From assembly GCF_000807925.1 (NCBI RefSeq), contig NZ_JRVC01000005.1, positions 164,051 to 228,050 on the forward strand: DNA of 64,000 nt, read 5' to 3'. A program made the position numbers and the translations under genes. Position 1 is the first letter of the stretch. The number at the start of each line of letters is the position of its first letter. Positions 18,164 through 27,108 of the stretch are shown here, piece after piece. The notes beneath the pieces were generated by a model. It was given only the letters and a program-made list of their open reading frames with translations, searched no databases and had not been told where the DNA came from. Source of the stretch: Novosphingobium subterraneum. GTDB lineage: Bacteria; Pseudomonadota; Alphaproteobacteria; Sphingomonadales; Sphingomonadaceae.

Positions 18164-19303
18164 ATGACCACGTTTCCGTTCGACCGCCTGGTATTCACGC
18201 CCTTCATGGTGGACCTCGCGCAGTCACCGTTGCGCGGCCACTTCGATGCGGAAACTTACGTTCTGGGGGCCTTCAACCCCGGCATGACGGTCCTGCCAAA
18301 CGGCAACCTGCTCTTCATGGTCCGCGTGGCCGAGGCCCTGCGCCAGCCAATCCGCGATGGCAAGGTCCATGCGATTCGCTGGCACGACGGGGGCTACGTT
18401 CTAGATGGCTGGCCGCTGGAGCTTGCCGATACTTCGGACCCTCGCAAGTTCCTTCTGCATGGTGGCGGCTGGAAGATCATGGCGCTGACCTCCCTGTCAT
18501 GGCTGTTGCCGGTCGAGATGTCGGCCGACGGGCTTGATGTCATCGCAATCCACTATGACAAGGCAATCGCGCCGCAAGGTTCGTTCCAGTGCTACGGCAT
18601 CGAGGATGCCCGCATCTCGCGCATGGGCGAGGGCGCCTATCTGATGACCACCTGCTCGGTCAGCCCGGAACGACACTCGACCACGCTCTATTCCTCGGAA
18701 GATGGCCTGAACTGGCATTTCGAAGGCATCGCTCTCGATCACCAGAACAAGGACATGTTGATCTTCGAGGGCCTTGTTCACGGCGAATACTGGGCACAGA
18801 CCCGCCCCTTGGGCGACCTCTACTTCGCCTACCCGCCTGGCAGCGAATGGCGCTCCGGCCCCTCGATCAACCTTGCGACTTCGCCGGATGCCCTTCACTG
18901 GCGTCCTCGCCTCGAACCAGGCATCCGTCCGCATGCTGGTACCGCCGCAACGGCGCGCATGGGTGGTGGCACACCCCCGATCCTCACGGAGATTGACGGC
19001 CAGCGTGGCTGGCTTACCCTCTGGCACGGCGTCGAACCGAAGGAGATCGTGGGCATCTACCGTACCTACTGGACCCTCCTCGACCCGGAAGAGCCATGGA
19101 AAACCATCGGCGGCAGCCACACCCCGCTGCTTGAACCCAACCCGGAACTCACCCGCCCGCTCGAAGACCTGCTCTACTTGCGCGATGTCGTGTTCACGAC
19201 CGGCATCGCTGAGTTGGAGGATTGCTACATCGTCGCCTCGGGCGAGGCCGATCTTGCCTGCCGCATCACCCATGTGCCCAAGGAAGCCTTCCGTTCGGCG
19301 TAA
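18164..19303 (+). CDS. GH130-like glycosidase/phosphorylase-family protein
   Basis: 379 residues. Five-bladed propeller GH130-type signatures: YGIEDARISRMGEG near residue 145 (the family EDxR motif, normally GxEDPR), HPSA-like GTAATARMGGGTPPIL near 270, and TLWHGVEPKE. GH130 enzymes phosphorolyse beta-mannosides or related glycosides. The Pro of EDPR is Ala here, and other catalytic positions need alignment. There is no signal peptide, so it is probably cytoplasmic. Its position between hisH and hisA, on the same strand with a strong AAGGAGG site, is unusual. Start at 18164 well supported. Function is uncertain beyond the family. Confidence 0.75.
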   Translation: MTTFPFDRLVFTPFMVDLAQSPLRGHFDAETYVLGAFNPGMTVLPNGNLLFMVRVAEALRQPIRDGKVHAIRWHDGGYVLDGWPLELADTSDPRKFLLHGGGWKIMALTSLSWLLPVEMSADGLDVIAIHYDKAIAPQGSFQCYGIEDARISRMGEGAYLMTTCSVSPERHSTTLYSSEDGLNWHFEGIALDHQNKDMLIFEGLVHGEYWAQTRPLGDLYFAYPPGSEWRSGPSINLATSPDALHWRPRLEPGIRPHAGTAATARMGGGTPPILTEIDGQRGWLTLWHGVEPKEIVGIYRTYWTLLDPEEPWKTIGGSHTPLLEPNPELTRPLEDLLYLRDVVFTTGIAELEDCYIVASGEADLACRITHVPKEAFRSA

Positions 19304-19325
19304 TCCGCTGCTAGGCGCGCGGTCC

Positions 19326-20051
19326 ATGATCGTCTTTCCCGCCATTGACCTGAAAGCTGGCCAGGTCGTTCGCCTCGCCGAAGGAGACATGGACCGCGCC
19401 ACGGTCTACGGCGATAACCCCGCCCATCAGGCGAGCCTCTTCGCCGAGGCCGGTTCGCAGTACCTCCACGTCGTCGATCTCGACGGTTCGTTCGCCGGTC
19501 GCGCCGAGAACCGCGAGGCGGTGGAGGGAATCCTCAAGTCGTTCCCCGGCCACGTCCAGCTTGGCGGCGGCATCCGCACGCGTGAGGCGGTCTCGGGCTG
19601 GTTCGACGTCGGTGTCAGCCGCGTCGTCATGGGCACGGCTGCGCTCAAGGACCCGCAGTTCGTCAAGGACATGGCAAAGGAGTTCCCCGGCGGCATCGTC
19701 GTCGCGGTTGACGCACGCGACGGCATGGTCGCCACCGAGGGCTGGGCCGACGTGTCCGACGTCTCGGTCGTCGATCTCGCCCGCCGGTTCGAGGATGCGG
19801 GCGTTGCCAGCCTGCTCTTCACCGACATCGGACGCGACGGCCTGCTCAAGGGCGTGAATCTTGACGCCACCGTCGAACTCGCGCGCCGCGTCGACATTCC
19901 CGTGATCGCCAGCGGCGGCGTCAAGGGCATCGACGACATCCGGATGCTCAAGATTCATGAAGCCGACGGCATCGAAGGTGTCATCACCGGCCGTGCGCTG
20001 TTCGAAGGCAAGCTCGATCTTGCGGCTGCCATTGCGATGGCCGAGGCCTGA
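19326..20051 (+). CDS. hisA: ProFAR isomerase
   Basis: 241 residues from the ATG at 19326. TIM barrel with the catalytic Asp in [14 protein letters not shown] (residue 7-8) and the second in [11 protein letters not shown] near 128; phosphate-binding ASGGVKG and TGRALFEG near the end. Isomerises ProFAR to PRFAR in histidine synthesis. One base separates it from hisF. Confidence 0.97.
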   Translation: MIVFPAIDLKAGQVVRLAEGDMDRATVYGDNPAHQASLFAEAGSQYLHVVDLDGSFAGRAENREAVEGILKSFPGHVQLGGGIRTREAVSGWFDVGVSRVVMGTAALKDPQFVKDMAKEFPGGIVVAVDARDGMVATEGWADVSDVSVVDLARRFEDAGVASLLFTDIGRDGLLKGVNLDATVELARRVDIPVIASGGVKGIDDIRMLKIHEADGIEGVITGRALFEGKLDLAAAIAMAEA

Positions 20052-20052
20052 C

Positions 20053-20814
20053 ATGACCGTCCGCGTCCGCGTCATCCCCTGTCTCGATGTCGCCAATGGC
20101 CGCGTGGTCAAGGGCGTCAACTTCGTCGACCTGCGCGATGCCGGCGATCCGGTCGAGCAGGCGCGCGCCTATGACAAGGCCGGGGCGGACGAGTTGTGCT
20201 TCCTCGACATCTCCGCCAGCCATGAAGGCCGCGGCACCCTGCTTGATGTCGTCGCGCGGACTGCGGAAGTCTGTTTCATGCCGCTGACAGTCGGCGGTGG
20301 GGTGAGGGCAGTCGAGGACGCCCGCGCCCTCCTCCTCGCTGGTGCCGACAAGGTCGCAGTCAATTCCGCCGCCGTCGCCCGTCCCGAACTGGTGCGCGAC
20401 ATTGCCGAGAAGTTCGGCGCGCAGTGCGTGGTTGGCTCGGTCGATGCGCGACGCACCGGGTCGGGCAAATGGGAGATATTCACCCACGGCGGGCGCAAGG
20501 CAACTGGCATCGACGCGCTGGCCCACGCCGTGAACCTTGCCACGCTGGGCGCGGGGGAACTGCTCGTCACTTCGATGGACGGTGACGGGACGCAAAAGGG
20601 CTACGACCTGGAACTGACCCGCGCCATCGCTGATGCCGTGCCGGTCCCGGTGATTGCCAGCGGTGGCGTCGGCAGTCTCGAACACCTTGTCGCAGGTGTA
20701 ACCGAAGGCCATGCCAGCGCGGTGCTGGCGGCATCGATCTTCCACTTCGGAACCCACTCGATTGCAGAAGCCCACGCCGCGCTGCGGGCTGCAGGTCTGC
20801 CAGCACGCTCCTGA
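20053..20814 (+). CDS. hisF: Imidazole glycerol phosphate synthase, cyclase subunit
   Basis: 253 residues from the ATG at 20053. Catalytic residues in [14 protein letters not shown] (Asp near 11) and [13 protein letters not shown] (Asp near 130), with phosphate loops TVGGGVR and IASGGVGS. Uses ammonia from HisH to make imidazole glycerol phosphate and AICAR. Follows hisA with a 1-bp gap. Confidence 0.97.
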   Translation: MTVRVRVIPCLDVANGRVVKGVNFVDLRDAGDPVEQARAYDKAGADELCFLDISASHEGRGTLLDVVARTAEVCFMPLTVGGGVRAVEDARALLLAGADKVAVNSAAVARPELVRDIAEKFGAQCVVGSVDARRTGSGKWEIFTHGGRKATGIDALAHAVNLATLGAGELLVTSMDGDGTQKGYDLELTRAIADAVPVPVIASGGVGSLEHLVAGVTEGHASAVLAASIFHFGTHSIAEAHAALRAAGLPARS

Positions 20815-20912
20815 GTCCCAAGATGGGTCATTAACCATTTGTTACAAGGGATTTTACCGAATCACGCGGTCTGGCATTGGGTTGGGGTTAACAACTCAAG
20901 GTCGCTTGCCCT

Positions 20913-21077
20913 GTGCTTCGTATCGGTACCATCCTTCTTGCGGTCCTCGCGTCGGTTTCTCCGTCGCTGGCGCAGTCGGCCGGCATCTCGATTCCCGAAC
21001 CGACTGACGGCGCACTCTTCGCCTTGGGGCTCGTCGGTCTCATCGTCGGCCGCCAGATCGCCAAGCGCCGGGGTTGA
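20913..21077 (+). CDS. Minimal PEP-CTERM peptide
   Basis: 54 residues from the GTG at 20913; a stop lies in frame at 20889, so no longer start exists. It reads as an N-terminal secretion signal (VLRIGTILLAVLASVSPSLAQ), about five spacer residues, then IPEPTDGALFALGLVGLIVGRQ and a basic tail AKRRG, i.e. the PEP-CTERM sorting signal (PEP, hydrophobic helix, Arg-rich end) recognised by exosortases. Almost nothing is left between the two signals, so the mature peptide would be tiny. An AAGG site is 11 bp upstream, weaker than for its neighbours. It sits between hisF and hisE. No exosortase gene is in the window. Confidence 0.7.
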   Translation: MLRIGTILLAVLASVSPSLAQSAGISIPEPTDGALFALGLVGLIVGRQIAKRRG

Positions 21078-21110
21078 CCGCACCGCCCGTTCCGCGCCAT
21101 TGCGCTGCCC

Positions 21111-21434
21111 ATGGAACACGGTGAAATCCTCGCCCGGCTCGAAGCCACGATAGCCCAGCGCCGCGCGGGCGATCCTTCCGCCAGCTACGTCGCCAAGCTC
21201 AATGCCAAGGGTATCGCCAAGATAGCCCAGAAGGTTGGCGAGGAGGGCACGGAAACTGTCATCGCTGCATTGGCTGGAGACCGCAAGGAACTCGTCGGCG
21301 AAGCGGCGGACCTCATCTTCCACCTGATGGTGCTGCTCTCCGCCAAGGACGTGCCGCTCGCCGAAGTGCTTGCCGAACTCGAGCGGCGCGAAGGCACCTC
21401 GGGCATCGCTGAAAAAGCCAGCCGGAGCAACTGA
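21111..21434 (+). CDS. hisE: Phosphoribosyl-ATP pyrophosphatase
   Basis: 107 residues. MazG-like all-alpha fold with KVGEEGTETVIAALAGDRKELVGEAADLIFHLMVLL, which holds the E-E/E-D metal ligands. Performs step two of histidine synthesis. It is not fused to HisI here. One base separates it from the HIT gene. Confidence 0.96.
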   Translation: MEHGEILARLEATIAQRRAGDPSASYVAKLNAKGIAKIAQKVGEEGTETVIAALAGDRKELVGEAADLIFHLMVLLSAKDVPLAEVLAELERREGTSGIAEKASRSN

Positions 21435-21435
21435 C

Positions 21436-21813
21436 ATGGCCGTTGATGCAACGCTCCCCTACGACGACCAGAACATCTTCGCCAAGATCCTGCGCGGGGA
21501 GATCCCCAACCGCACGGTTTATGAAGACGATTATGCGCTGGCATTTCACGACATCAACCCGCAGGCGCCGATCCACGTCCTCGTGATCCCCAAGGGCGCC
21601 TACGTGTGCTGGGACGATTTCTCCGAGAAGGCTTCGGAGGCCGAAATCGCCGGCTTCGTCCGCGCAGTCGGCAAGGTAGCGCGTGATCTCGGTCTGGTGG
21701 CTCCGGGCTATCGCCTGCTCGCCAACACCGGCACCAACAGCCATCAGGAAGTGCCGCATCTGCACGTCCACCTCTTTGCCGGCCAGCCGCTTGGCCCGAT
21801 GCTGGTGCGCTGA
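21436..21813 (+). CDS. HIT-family nucleotide-binding protein (HinT-like)
   Basis: 125 residues from the ATG at 21436. The histidine triad VPHLHVHLFAGQ (H-x-H-x-H) near the C-terminus and the N-terminal FAKILRGEIPNRTVYED match HinT-type nucleoside phosphoramidases. Commonly follows hisE in alphaproteobacteria, probably cotranscribed here. Confidence 0.93.
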   Translation: MAVDATLPYDDQNIFAKILRGEIPNRTVYEDDYALAFHDINPQAPIHVLVIPKGAYVCWDDFSEKASEAEIAGFVRAVGKVARDLGLVAPGYRLLANTGTNSHQEVPHLHVHLFAGQPLGPMLVR

Positions 21814-21888
21814 ACGGGGGGAACACGGGGGTAAGGCGTTAACCACCCCTTGCCCTTCGACTCGTCGCAAGGGTAGGGTCACCGCCGA

Positions 21889-22353
21889 ATGTCCGTTCCG
21901 CTTGCACCCTCCGGCCTGTTCGATGGCCCTCAGCACCTTTACCCGGTCCGCGTCTACTTCGAGGACACGGACCTTTCGGGCGTGGTCTATCACGCCAATT
22001 ACCTGCGCTGGTTTGAACGTGCCCGCTCCGACATGCTGCGCCTGCTCGGCATAGACCAGCGCGCTGCGCACGAAGCCGGCGAGGGCGCCTACGCCGTCAG
22101 CGAGATGGACCTGCGTTATCTGCGCCCCGCCAAGCTTGATGATGAGGTCATGGTCCACAGCCACGTCGCCGAACTTTCCCCAGCCACCTGCCGAATCGTG
22201 CAGCGTGCGTTCAGGGACGGGACGCTTCTGTGCGAGGCGAGGGTGCGCGTCGCCTTCGTCGCGCCCAATGGCCGTCCCCGTCGCCAGCCGCGCGAATGGA
22301 TGGCCGCTTTCCAGACAATCACAACTGCTCCCGAAGGACAGGATACCGCATGA
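21889..22353 (+). CDS. ybgC: Tol-Pal associated acyl-CoA thioesterase YbgC
   Basis: 154 residues, hot-dog fold. The signature YFEDTDLSGVVYHANYLRWFERARSD near residue 25 carries the catalytic Asp. First gene of the Tol-Pal operon; its TGA overlaps the tolQ ATG. A hairpin with a perfect 7-bp stem (CCCTTGC at 21847-21853 and GCAAGGG at 21867-21873) precedes the start. Confidence 0.94.
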   Translation: MSVPLAPSGLFDGPQHLYPVRVYFEDTDLSGVVYHANYLRWFERARSDMLRLLGIDQRAAHEAGEGAYAVSEMDLRYLRPAKLDDEVMVHSHVAELSPATCRIVQRAFRDGTLLCEARVRVAFVAPNGRPRRQPREWMAAFQTITTAPEGQDTA

Positions 22354-23051
22354 TTCTCCCGATGCTCGCTAATGGCGTTGCCTTCGCGCCGACTTCGCTC
22401 AACCCCGTGCAGCTGTTCCTCGATGCAGACTATGTCGTCCAGGGTGTCATGGTCGGGCTCGTGCTCGCCAGCATCTGGACGTGGACGATCATCATCGGTT
22501 TTTCGCTGAAGATGGGCAGCGTCCAGAAGGGCTGTGACAAGTACGAGCGCGAATTCTGGGAGGCACGCGACATCGACCAGTTCCAGAAGGACAACAAGGG
22601 CCGCGATCTCCCTTCCGCCCGCGTCGTCAATGCAGCGCTCGTCGAATGGCGCCGTTCCACCTCGGGCAAGGCCATCGATCGCGAAGGCACTCGCCAGCGC
22701 TTGACCACCGCGCTCGATGGCGCAGTCGTCACTGAGACAGACGCGCTGGCCAGTCGCCTCAATTTCCTCGCGACCGTCGGGTCGGTGGCCCCATTTGTTG
22801 GCCTGTTCGGTACTGTCTGGGGCATCATGGATAGCTTCTTCAACATCGGTGCGCAGCAGAACTCCTCGCTTGCCGTCGTCGCACCCGGCATCTCCGAGGC
22901 GCTGTTCGCCACGGCCATCGGTCTGTTCGCCGCCATTCCCGCAGTCATCGCCTACAACCGCTTTTCGCACCGCGTGAACCGCTTCGAGACCCGCCTCTAT
23001 CGCTTCGCCGACCGCTTCCACGCCTCGCTCAGCCGCGAACTGGAGGCCTGA
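22350..23051 (+). CDS. tolQ: Tol-Pal motor protein TolQ
   Basis: 233 residues from the ATG overlapping ybgC. Three membrane segments: about residues 25-45, 140-160 ([22 protein letters not shown]) and 175-195 ([20 protein letters not shown]). With TolR it forms the proton-driven inner membrane motor that energises TolA for outer membrane constriction at division. Homologous to ExbB/MotA. Confidence 0.96.
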   Translation: MILPMLANGVAFAPTSLNPVQLFLDADYVVQGVMVGLVLASIWTWTIIIGFSLKMGSVQKGCDKYEREFWEARDIDQFQKDNKGRDLPSARVVNAALVEWRRSTSGKAIDREGTRQRLTTALDGAVVTETDALASRLNFLATVGSVAPFVGLFGTVWGIMDSFFNIGAQQNSSLAVVAPGISEALFATAIGLFAAIPAVIAYNRFSHRVNRFETRLYRFADRFHASLSRELEA

Positions 23052-23054
23052 GTC

Positions 23055-23507
23055 ATGGCGATGTCCATGGGTTCCGGCAGCGGAGGCGGCAGAGGTCGCA
23101 GGGGGCGTGGCGGTCGTGCCGCGATGAGCGAAATCAACGTCACCCCGCTGGTCGACGTCATGCTCGTGCTGCTGATCATCTTCATGGTCACCGCGCCGAT
23201 GCTGGCCGCTGGCGTGCCGGTCGACTTGCCCGACAGCAAGGCGGACCCGCTCGACCAGCAGCAGGACCAGATCACCGTCACTATCGATGCTCAGGGCAAC
23301 GTCTTCCTCGATGATCAGCAGCTCGCCCCCGGCGAGCTGACCGACCGCCTTGCCGGGCTGCAGAAGGGGCCGAAGCCCCCGCTGGTGACCTTGCGCGCAG
23401 ATCGCGTGCTCGATTGGGGCCGCGTCGCTGCCGTGATGGGAGAGTTGAACGCTGCGGGCTTCAAGTCGATCTCGCTGGTCACCAACAGTTCATCCGCACC
23501 GCAATAG
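23055..23507 (+). CDS. tolR: Tol-Pal motor protein TolR
   Basis: 150 residues. A Gly/Arg-rich N-terminus precedes the single membrane helix [19 protein letters not shown], which holds the proton-conducting Asp; the periplasmic domain follows. Three bases after tolQ, ten before tolA. Confidence 0.96.
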   Translation: MAMSMGSGSGGGRGRRGRGGRAAMSEINVTPLVDVMLVLLIIFMVTAPMLAAGVPVDLPDSKADPLDQQQDQITVTIDAQGNVFLDDQQLAPGELTDRLAGLQKGPKPPLVTLRADRVLDWGRVAAVMGELNAAGFKSISLVTNSSSAPQ

Positions 23508-23517
23508 GTCAGAAGCG

Positions 23518-24477
23518 ATGCGCGATCCTACCGCAGGAGGACTCTCGAAGCAGGAAGGCGCAGGGCTGGCCATTGCCGCGCTGGCTCACGCGGGCCTGCT
23601 CGGCTTCCTCATGCTTTCCCCACCGGGCAAGACGGTGAAGCCACCGCCGCAGCGCATGGAAGTGACGTTCTCCGAAGAGATTGCCGATCAGTCGACCTCG
23701 CCCGACCCCATGGCCGAGGCGGCGCCTGACGTTGCGCCCGAACTGGGCGAGCCCGCGCCTGAGCCGGTTGCGCAACCGCAGCCGCTGCCTGAGCCGCCCA
23801 GACCCGTTCCACCGCCGCCGCAACCGCAGCCCAAGCCGGTGCCCGCGCCGCCCAAGCCCGCGCCCAAGCCGCAGCCGCAACCAAAGCCTGCACCGCCCAA
23901 ACCGGCGCCGCCAAGGCCTGCTCCTCCGAAGCCCGCTCCTGCAAAGCCGGCTCCGGCCAAGCCTGCGCCAGCGAAACCGGCGGCGAAGCCTGCACCGGCG
24001 AAGGCCACGACGCCAAAGTCCGGTTCCGGTGATACCAGCCCCCGCCGCAGGCCGGATGCTCCCACGGGCGGTTCGCGAATCGGCTCGGACTTTCTGAAAG
24101 GCATTCCCGGCTCCACCAAGCCGGGAACAGCAAAGACGGCCCCTGCAGCAACGATAGGACCCGAGGTCAGGTCGTCGCTGGCGGGCGCGATTTCGCGCCA
24201 GATCAAGCCGCACTGGGCGGCGCCCCAGGGCGTCGACGCCGACAAGCTGGTGACTATCCTGGCCTGGGACCTCAACCCGGATGGCAGCCTCGCCGGTCGC
24301 CCTCGCGTCGTCGATCAGCAGGGCATTACCCCCGCCAACGAGGCGCAAGCCAAACGGCATGCCGAGCAGGCGATTCGCGCTGTGCAATTGGCCGCTCCGT
24401 TCGATCTGCCAGATACCTACTATTCCGGCTGGAAGCGCGTTGCCGCCTTCCGCTTTGACAGGAAGTTGTCCCAATGA
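23518..24477 (+). CDS. tolA: TolA envelope-spanning protein
   Basis: 319 residues. One membrane segment near residues 17-37, then a long Pro/Ala/Lys-rich linker (about 75-165, many KPAP and PKPA repeats) in place of the usual alpha-helical Ala-rich rod, and a C-terminal globular domain beginning near SRQIKPHWAAP. The linker would form an extended polyproline-like rod across the periplasm. Its stop overlaps tolB by ATGA. Confidence 0.9.
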   Translation: MRDPTAGGLSKQEGAGLAIAALAHAGLLGFLMLSPPGKTVKPPPQRMEVTFSEEIADQSTSPDPMAEAAPDVAPELGEPAPEPVAQPQPLPEPPRPVPPPPQPQPKPVPAPPKPAPKPQPQPKPAPPKPAPPRPAPPKPAPAKPAPAKPAPAKPAAKPAPAKATTPKSGSGDTSPRRRPDAPTGGSRIGSDFLKGIPGSTKPGTAKTAPAATIGPEVRSSLAGAISRQIKPHWAAPQGVDADKLVTILAWDLNPDGSLAGRPRVVDQQGITPANEAQAKRHAEQAIRAVQLAAPFDLPDTYYSGWKRVAAFRFDRKLSQ

Positions 24478-25853
24478 AGATGCGTTCCCTTGTTGTTGCC
24501 GCAGGGCTTGTCTCGGTGCCTGCGCTCGTCGCTGCACAGCAGACTGCGCTTCCTTCCTCCACTGCGGCGCAGGCCTCTGCCGACGAAGGGCTGACCGGCT
24601 CTGTCTCCGATGAGAACGAATGGCAGGACCTCGGCATTGCCATCCCGTCCTTTCCCACCAACGCCTCGGTCGCCACCGCAGCCGAAGGCGGCAACACCGA
24701 AGCGCTCGGCCGCAATGTCGCGCGCGTCGTCTACAACGACCTGCGCAACAACGGTCTGTTCAAGCCGGTCGGTCCCGATCAGCTTCCCGAAGTCGCCTTC
24801 CCGCAAGTCGCTGCGCCGACGTTCGACACCTGGCGCGGGCGTTCGGCTGAAATGCTGGTACAAGGCTTCGTCAAGGCGAACGAAGATGGCCGCCTCACAG
24901 TCGGCTGCTATCTCTATGACGTTGCGCTCGGGTCCGAACTCGCGCGGCAGGGCTATGTCGTCAAGCCTGAGGAATGGCGGCGCGCCGCGCACAAGTGCGC
25001 CGACATGGTCTATTCGCGCCTCTCCGGCGAAAGCCCGTTCTTCGACAGCAAGATTGCCTACATTGCCGAGACCGGCCCCAAGGACCGTCGCCGCAAGCAA
25101 CTTGCGATCATGGATTCCGATGGCGCCAACCATCGCTTCATCACCAACGGGCAGGCGACGGCGCTTACCCCGCGCTATTCCCCTGACTACAGCCGGATCG
25201 TCTACTTGAGCTACCTGAACGGTGCGCCGCGCATCTACGTCTACAACGTCGGCACCGGCCAGCAGACGCTGGTAACCTCAAGCACCAATCCCACTTTCGC
25301 CCCACGCTGGTCGCCCGATGGCAAGTGGATCCTCTATTCGATGGCCATCGCCGGCAACACAGACATCTATCGCGTGCCCGCCACTGGCGGCCAGTCGACA
25401 CGTCTCACCGACAGCCCCGGCATCGACGTCGGCGGCTCGTACTCGCCCGATGGCAGCAAGATCGTCTTCGAAAGCGACCGTTCGGGCAGCCAGCAGCTTT
25501 ACGTGATGGACGCGGACGGCTCGAACCAGAAGCGCATCAGTTTCTTCGGAGGTCGCGCCGCCACGCCGGAATGGTCGCCACGTGGAGACCAGATCGCCTT
25601 TACCCATATCGGCGGCAACTTCCGTATCGCTGTGACCGACCCGTACGGCAAGGGCATGCGGTTCCTCACGGATTCGTGGCAGGATGAAGCCCCGACGTGG
25701 TCGCCCAACGGCCGTATCGTGCAATTCTTCCGCACCGAGCGCGGCAGCGGCAAGACCGGCATCTGGCAAGTCGACCTGACTGGTCGAAATGAACGGAAAC
25801 TCAACACGCCGGTTGATGGTTCAGACCCTGCATGGGGGCCGGTTCTGCCCTGA
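24474..25853 (+). CDS. tolB: Tol-Pal periplasmic beta-propeller TolB
   Basis: 459 residues with a signal peptide (MKMRSLVVAAGLVSVPALVAAQ). N-terminal domain about 40-185, then WD40-like repeats seen as SPDYSRIVYLS, SPDGKWILYS, SPDGSKIVFES and SPRGDQIAFT. Binds Pal and TolA. Overlaps tolA by ATGA; followed by an intercistronic hairpin and pal. Confidence 0.96.
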   Translation: MKMRSLVVAAGLVSVPALVAAQQTALPSSTAAQASADEGLTGSVSDENEWQDLGIAIPSFPTNASVATAAEGGNTEALGRNVARVVYNDLRNNGLFKPVGPDQLPEVAFPQVAAPTFDTWRGRSAEMLVQGFVKANEDGRLTVGCYLYDVALGSELARQGYVVKPEEWRRAAHKCADMVYSRLSGESPFFDSKIAYIAETGPKDRRRKQLAIMDSDGANHRFITNGQATALTPRYSPDYSRIVYLSYLNGAPRIYVYNVGTGQQTLVTSSTNPTFAPRWSPDGKWILYSMAIAGNTDIYRVPATGGQSTRLTDSPGIDVGGSYSPDGSKIVFESDRSGSQQLYVMDADGSNQKRISFFGGRAATPEWSPRGDQIAFTHIGGNFRIAVTDPYGKGMRFLTDSWQDEAPTWSPNGRIVQFFRTERGSGKTGIWQVDLTGRNERKLNTPVDGSDPAWGPVLP

Positions 25854-25860
25854 CCCTGCC

Positions 25861-25889
25861 TTGGCAAGGGCGATTTGCGCCCTTGTCAA
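25861..25889 (+). other. Intercistronic hairpin between tolB and pal
   Basis: TTGGCAAGGGCG (25861-25872) pairs with CGCCCTTGTCAA (25878-25889) with a single G-T pair and a 5-nt loop, eight bases after the tolB stop. The run after it is TTCATCGC, too poor in T for a strong terminator. It may partially terminate or protect the 3' end of the upstream message, letting pal be expressed at a different level. Confidence 0.55.
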
Positions 25890-25951
25890 TTCATCGCTGA
25901 AACTGCACCTTGCGTCGCCATCTCTCCCCCTCTCTCCCAAGGAGAATGCCC

Positions 25952-26464
25952 ATGACCCGTCCGATCCTGATTGCCGGCCTTGCTGCTCTCACGCTTGGCC
26001 TCGGTGCCTGCGCATCGAAGCCCAAGCAGCTTCCGCCTGAGCCCGGTGCCACCACGACAACGCAGACGACCCCGCAGACTACGCAGCCGACCGGCCCGGT
26101 TCCCGGCAGCCAGGCCGATTTCGTGGCGTCGGTCATCTCCGACACCGTGAACTTCGATACGGACCGCTACAACATCGACGCATCCGACCAGGGCATCCTG
26201 CAAAGCCAGGCCTCGTGGCTGGCCCGCTATCCGGCCAAGGCCATCACCATCGAAGGCCACTGCGACGAGCGCGGCACGCGCGACTACAACATTGCGCTGG
26301 GTGAACGCCGCGCCAATGCGGCCAAGAACTACCTGGTCAGCCTCGGCGTAGATCCATCGCGGATCACGGTTGTCAGCTATGGCAAGGAACGCCCGCTGGC
26401 GCTTGGTTCGGACGAGGATTCGTGGGCGCGCAACCGCCGCGCGGTCACCGTCACGGTCAACTGA
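25952..26464 (+). CDS. pal: Peptidoglycan-associated lipoprotein Pal
   Basis: 170 residues from the ATG at 25952. Lipoprotein signal ending [10 protein letters not shown] with lipobox Cys near residue 22, a Thr/Pro-rich linker ([15 protein letters not shown]), then the OmpA-like peptidoglycan-binding domain with [22 protein letters not shown] and [10 protein letters not shown]. Last gene of the operon; no cpoB/ybgF gene follows, and a strong terminator closes the unit. Confidence 0.96.
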   Translation: MTRPILIAGLAALTLGLGACASKPKQLPPEPGATTTTQTTPQTTQPTGPVPGSQADFVASVISDTVNFDTDRYNIDASDQGILQSQASWLARYPAKAITIEGHCDERGTRDYNIALGERRANAAKNYLVSLGVDPSRITVVSYGKERPLALGSDEDSWARNRRAVTVTVN

Positions 26465-26484
26465 TCACCCGACAATGCAGGCAA

Positions 26485-26513
26485 GGCCCGAACCCCGCCA
26501 GGTTCGGGCCTTT
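26485..26513 (+). terminator. Rho-independent terminator of the tol-pal operon
   Basis: Perfect 10-bp stem GGCCCGAACC (26485-26494) / GGTTCGGGCC (26501-26510) with a 6-nt loop, followed by TTTCGC, 20 bp after pal. Confidence 0.85.
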
Positions 26514-26573
26514 CGCATTGCCGGCACCACACCCATCTTGACCTTTCCTGCGGGTTTGGCTTGGGATTGAGGC

Positions 26574-27107
26574 ATGGCACGCAATACACGATCGTCTGAC
26601 TGGGGCTTCCCGCGCTGGCGTGGCTACGGCAGCGCCTTCGAGGCTGCGCCAGTGCGGCTGTGCGACCGTGCGGGATGCGACCAGAAGGGCGATTGCCCGG
26701 CGCCCAAGTCCCCCAACAACCCTGAACGCTGGTATTTCTGTCAGCAGCACGCGGCGGAATACAATCAGGGCTGGAACTACTTCGAAGGGCTGGACAAGGA
26801 AGAGGCCGAACGTCGCGAAGCCGAAGAGCGTGGCGAAGCCTCTGGTTTTCGCCAGGCTGCATGGGCCGAATGGGGCGGTTCTGGCGATGGCACGCGCAGC
26901 CGGGACGAACTGCGCGCCCTCGAAACCCTTGGCCTCGATCCGGATGCCGATTTCGACGCGGTGAAGAAGGCCTGGCGCTCCAGGGCCAAGGAAGTCCACC
27001 CCGATGTGCGGCCCGGCGACAAGGCCGCGGCAGAGCAGTTCCAGAAGCTGCAGGTGTCCTACGAGGTGCTTCGTGCTGCCGAAGAACGTCGCGAGTGGAA
27101 GGGCTGA
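26574..27107 (+). CDS. J-domain protein with N-terminal Cys-rich region
   Basis: 177 residues. The C-terminal third (about 115-175) is a DnaJ domain with the HPD tripeptide in RSRAKEVHPDVRPGDKAA. The N-terminal half has four cysteines in two pairs (CDRAGCDQKGDC, RWYFCQQHAAEY) that may bind zinc, and a charged helix (DKEEAERREAEERGEA). J-domain proteins stimulate Hsp70 ATPase; this one lacks the G/F and substrate-binding domains of DnaJ, so it is a specialised co-chaperone. One base separates it from the next gene. Confidence 0.88.
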   Translation: MARNTRSSDWGFPRWRGYGSAFEAAPVRLCDRAGCDQKGDCPAPKSPNNPERWYFCQQHAAEYNQGWNYFEGLDKEEAERREAEERGEASGFRQAAWAEWGGSGDGTRSRDELRALETLGLDPDADFDAVKKAWRSRAKEVHPDVRPGDKAAAEQFQKLQVSYEVLRAAEERREWKG

Positions 27108-27108
27108 G

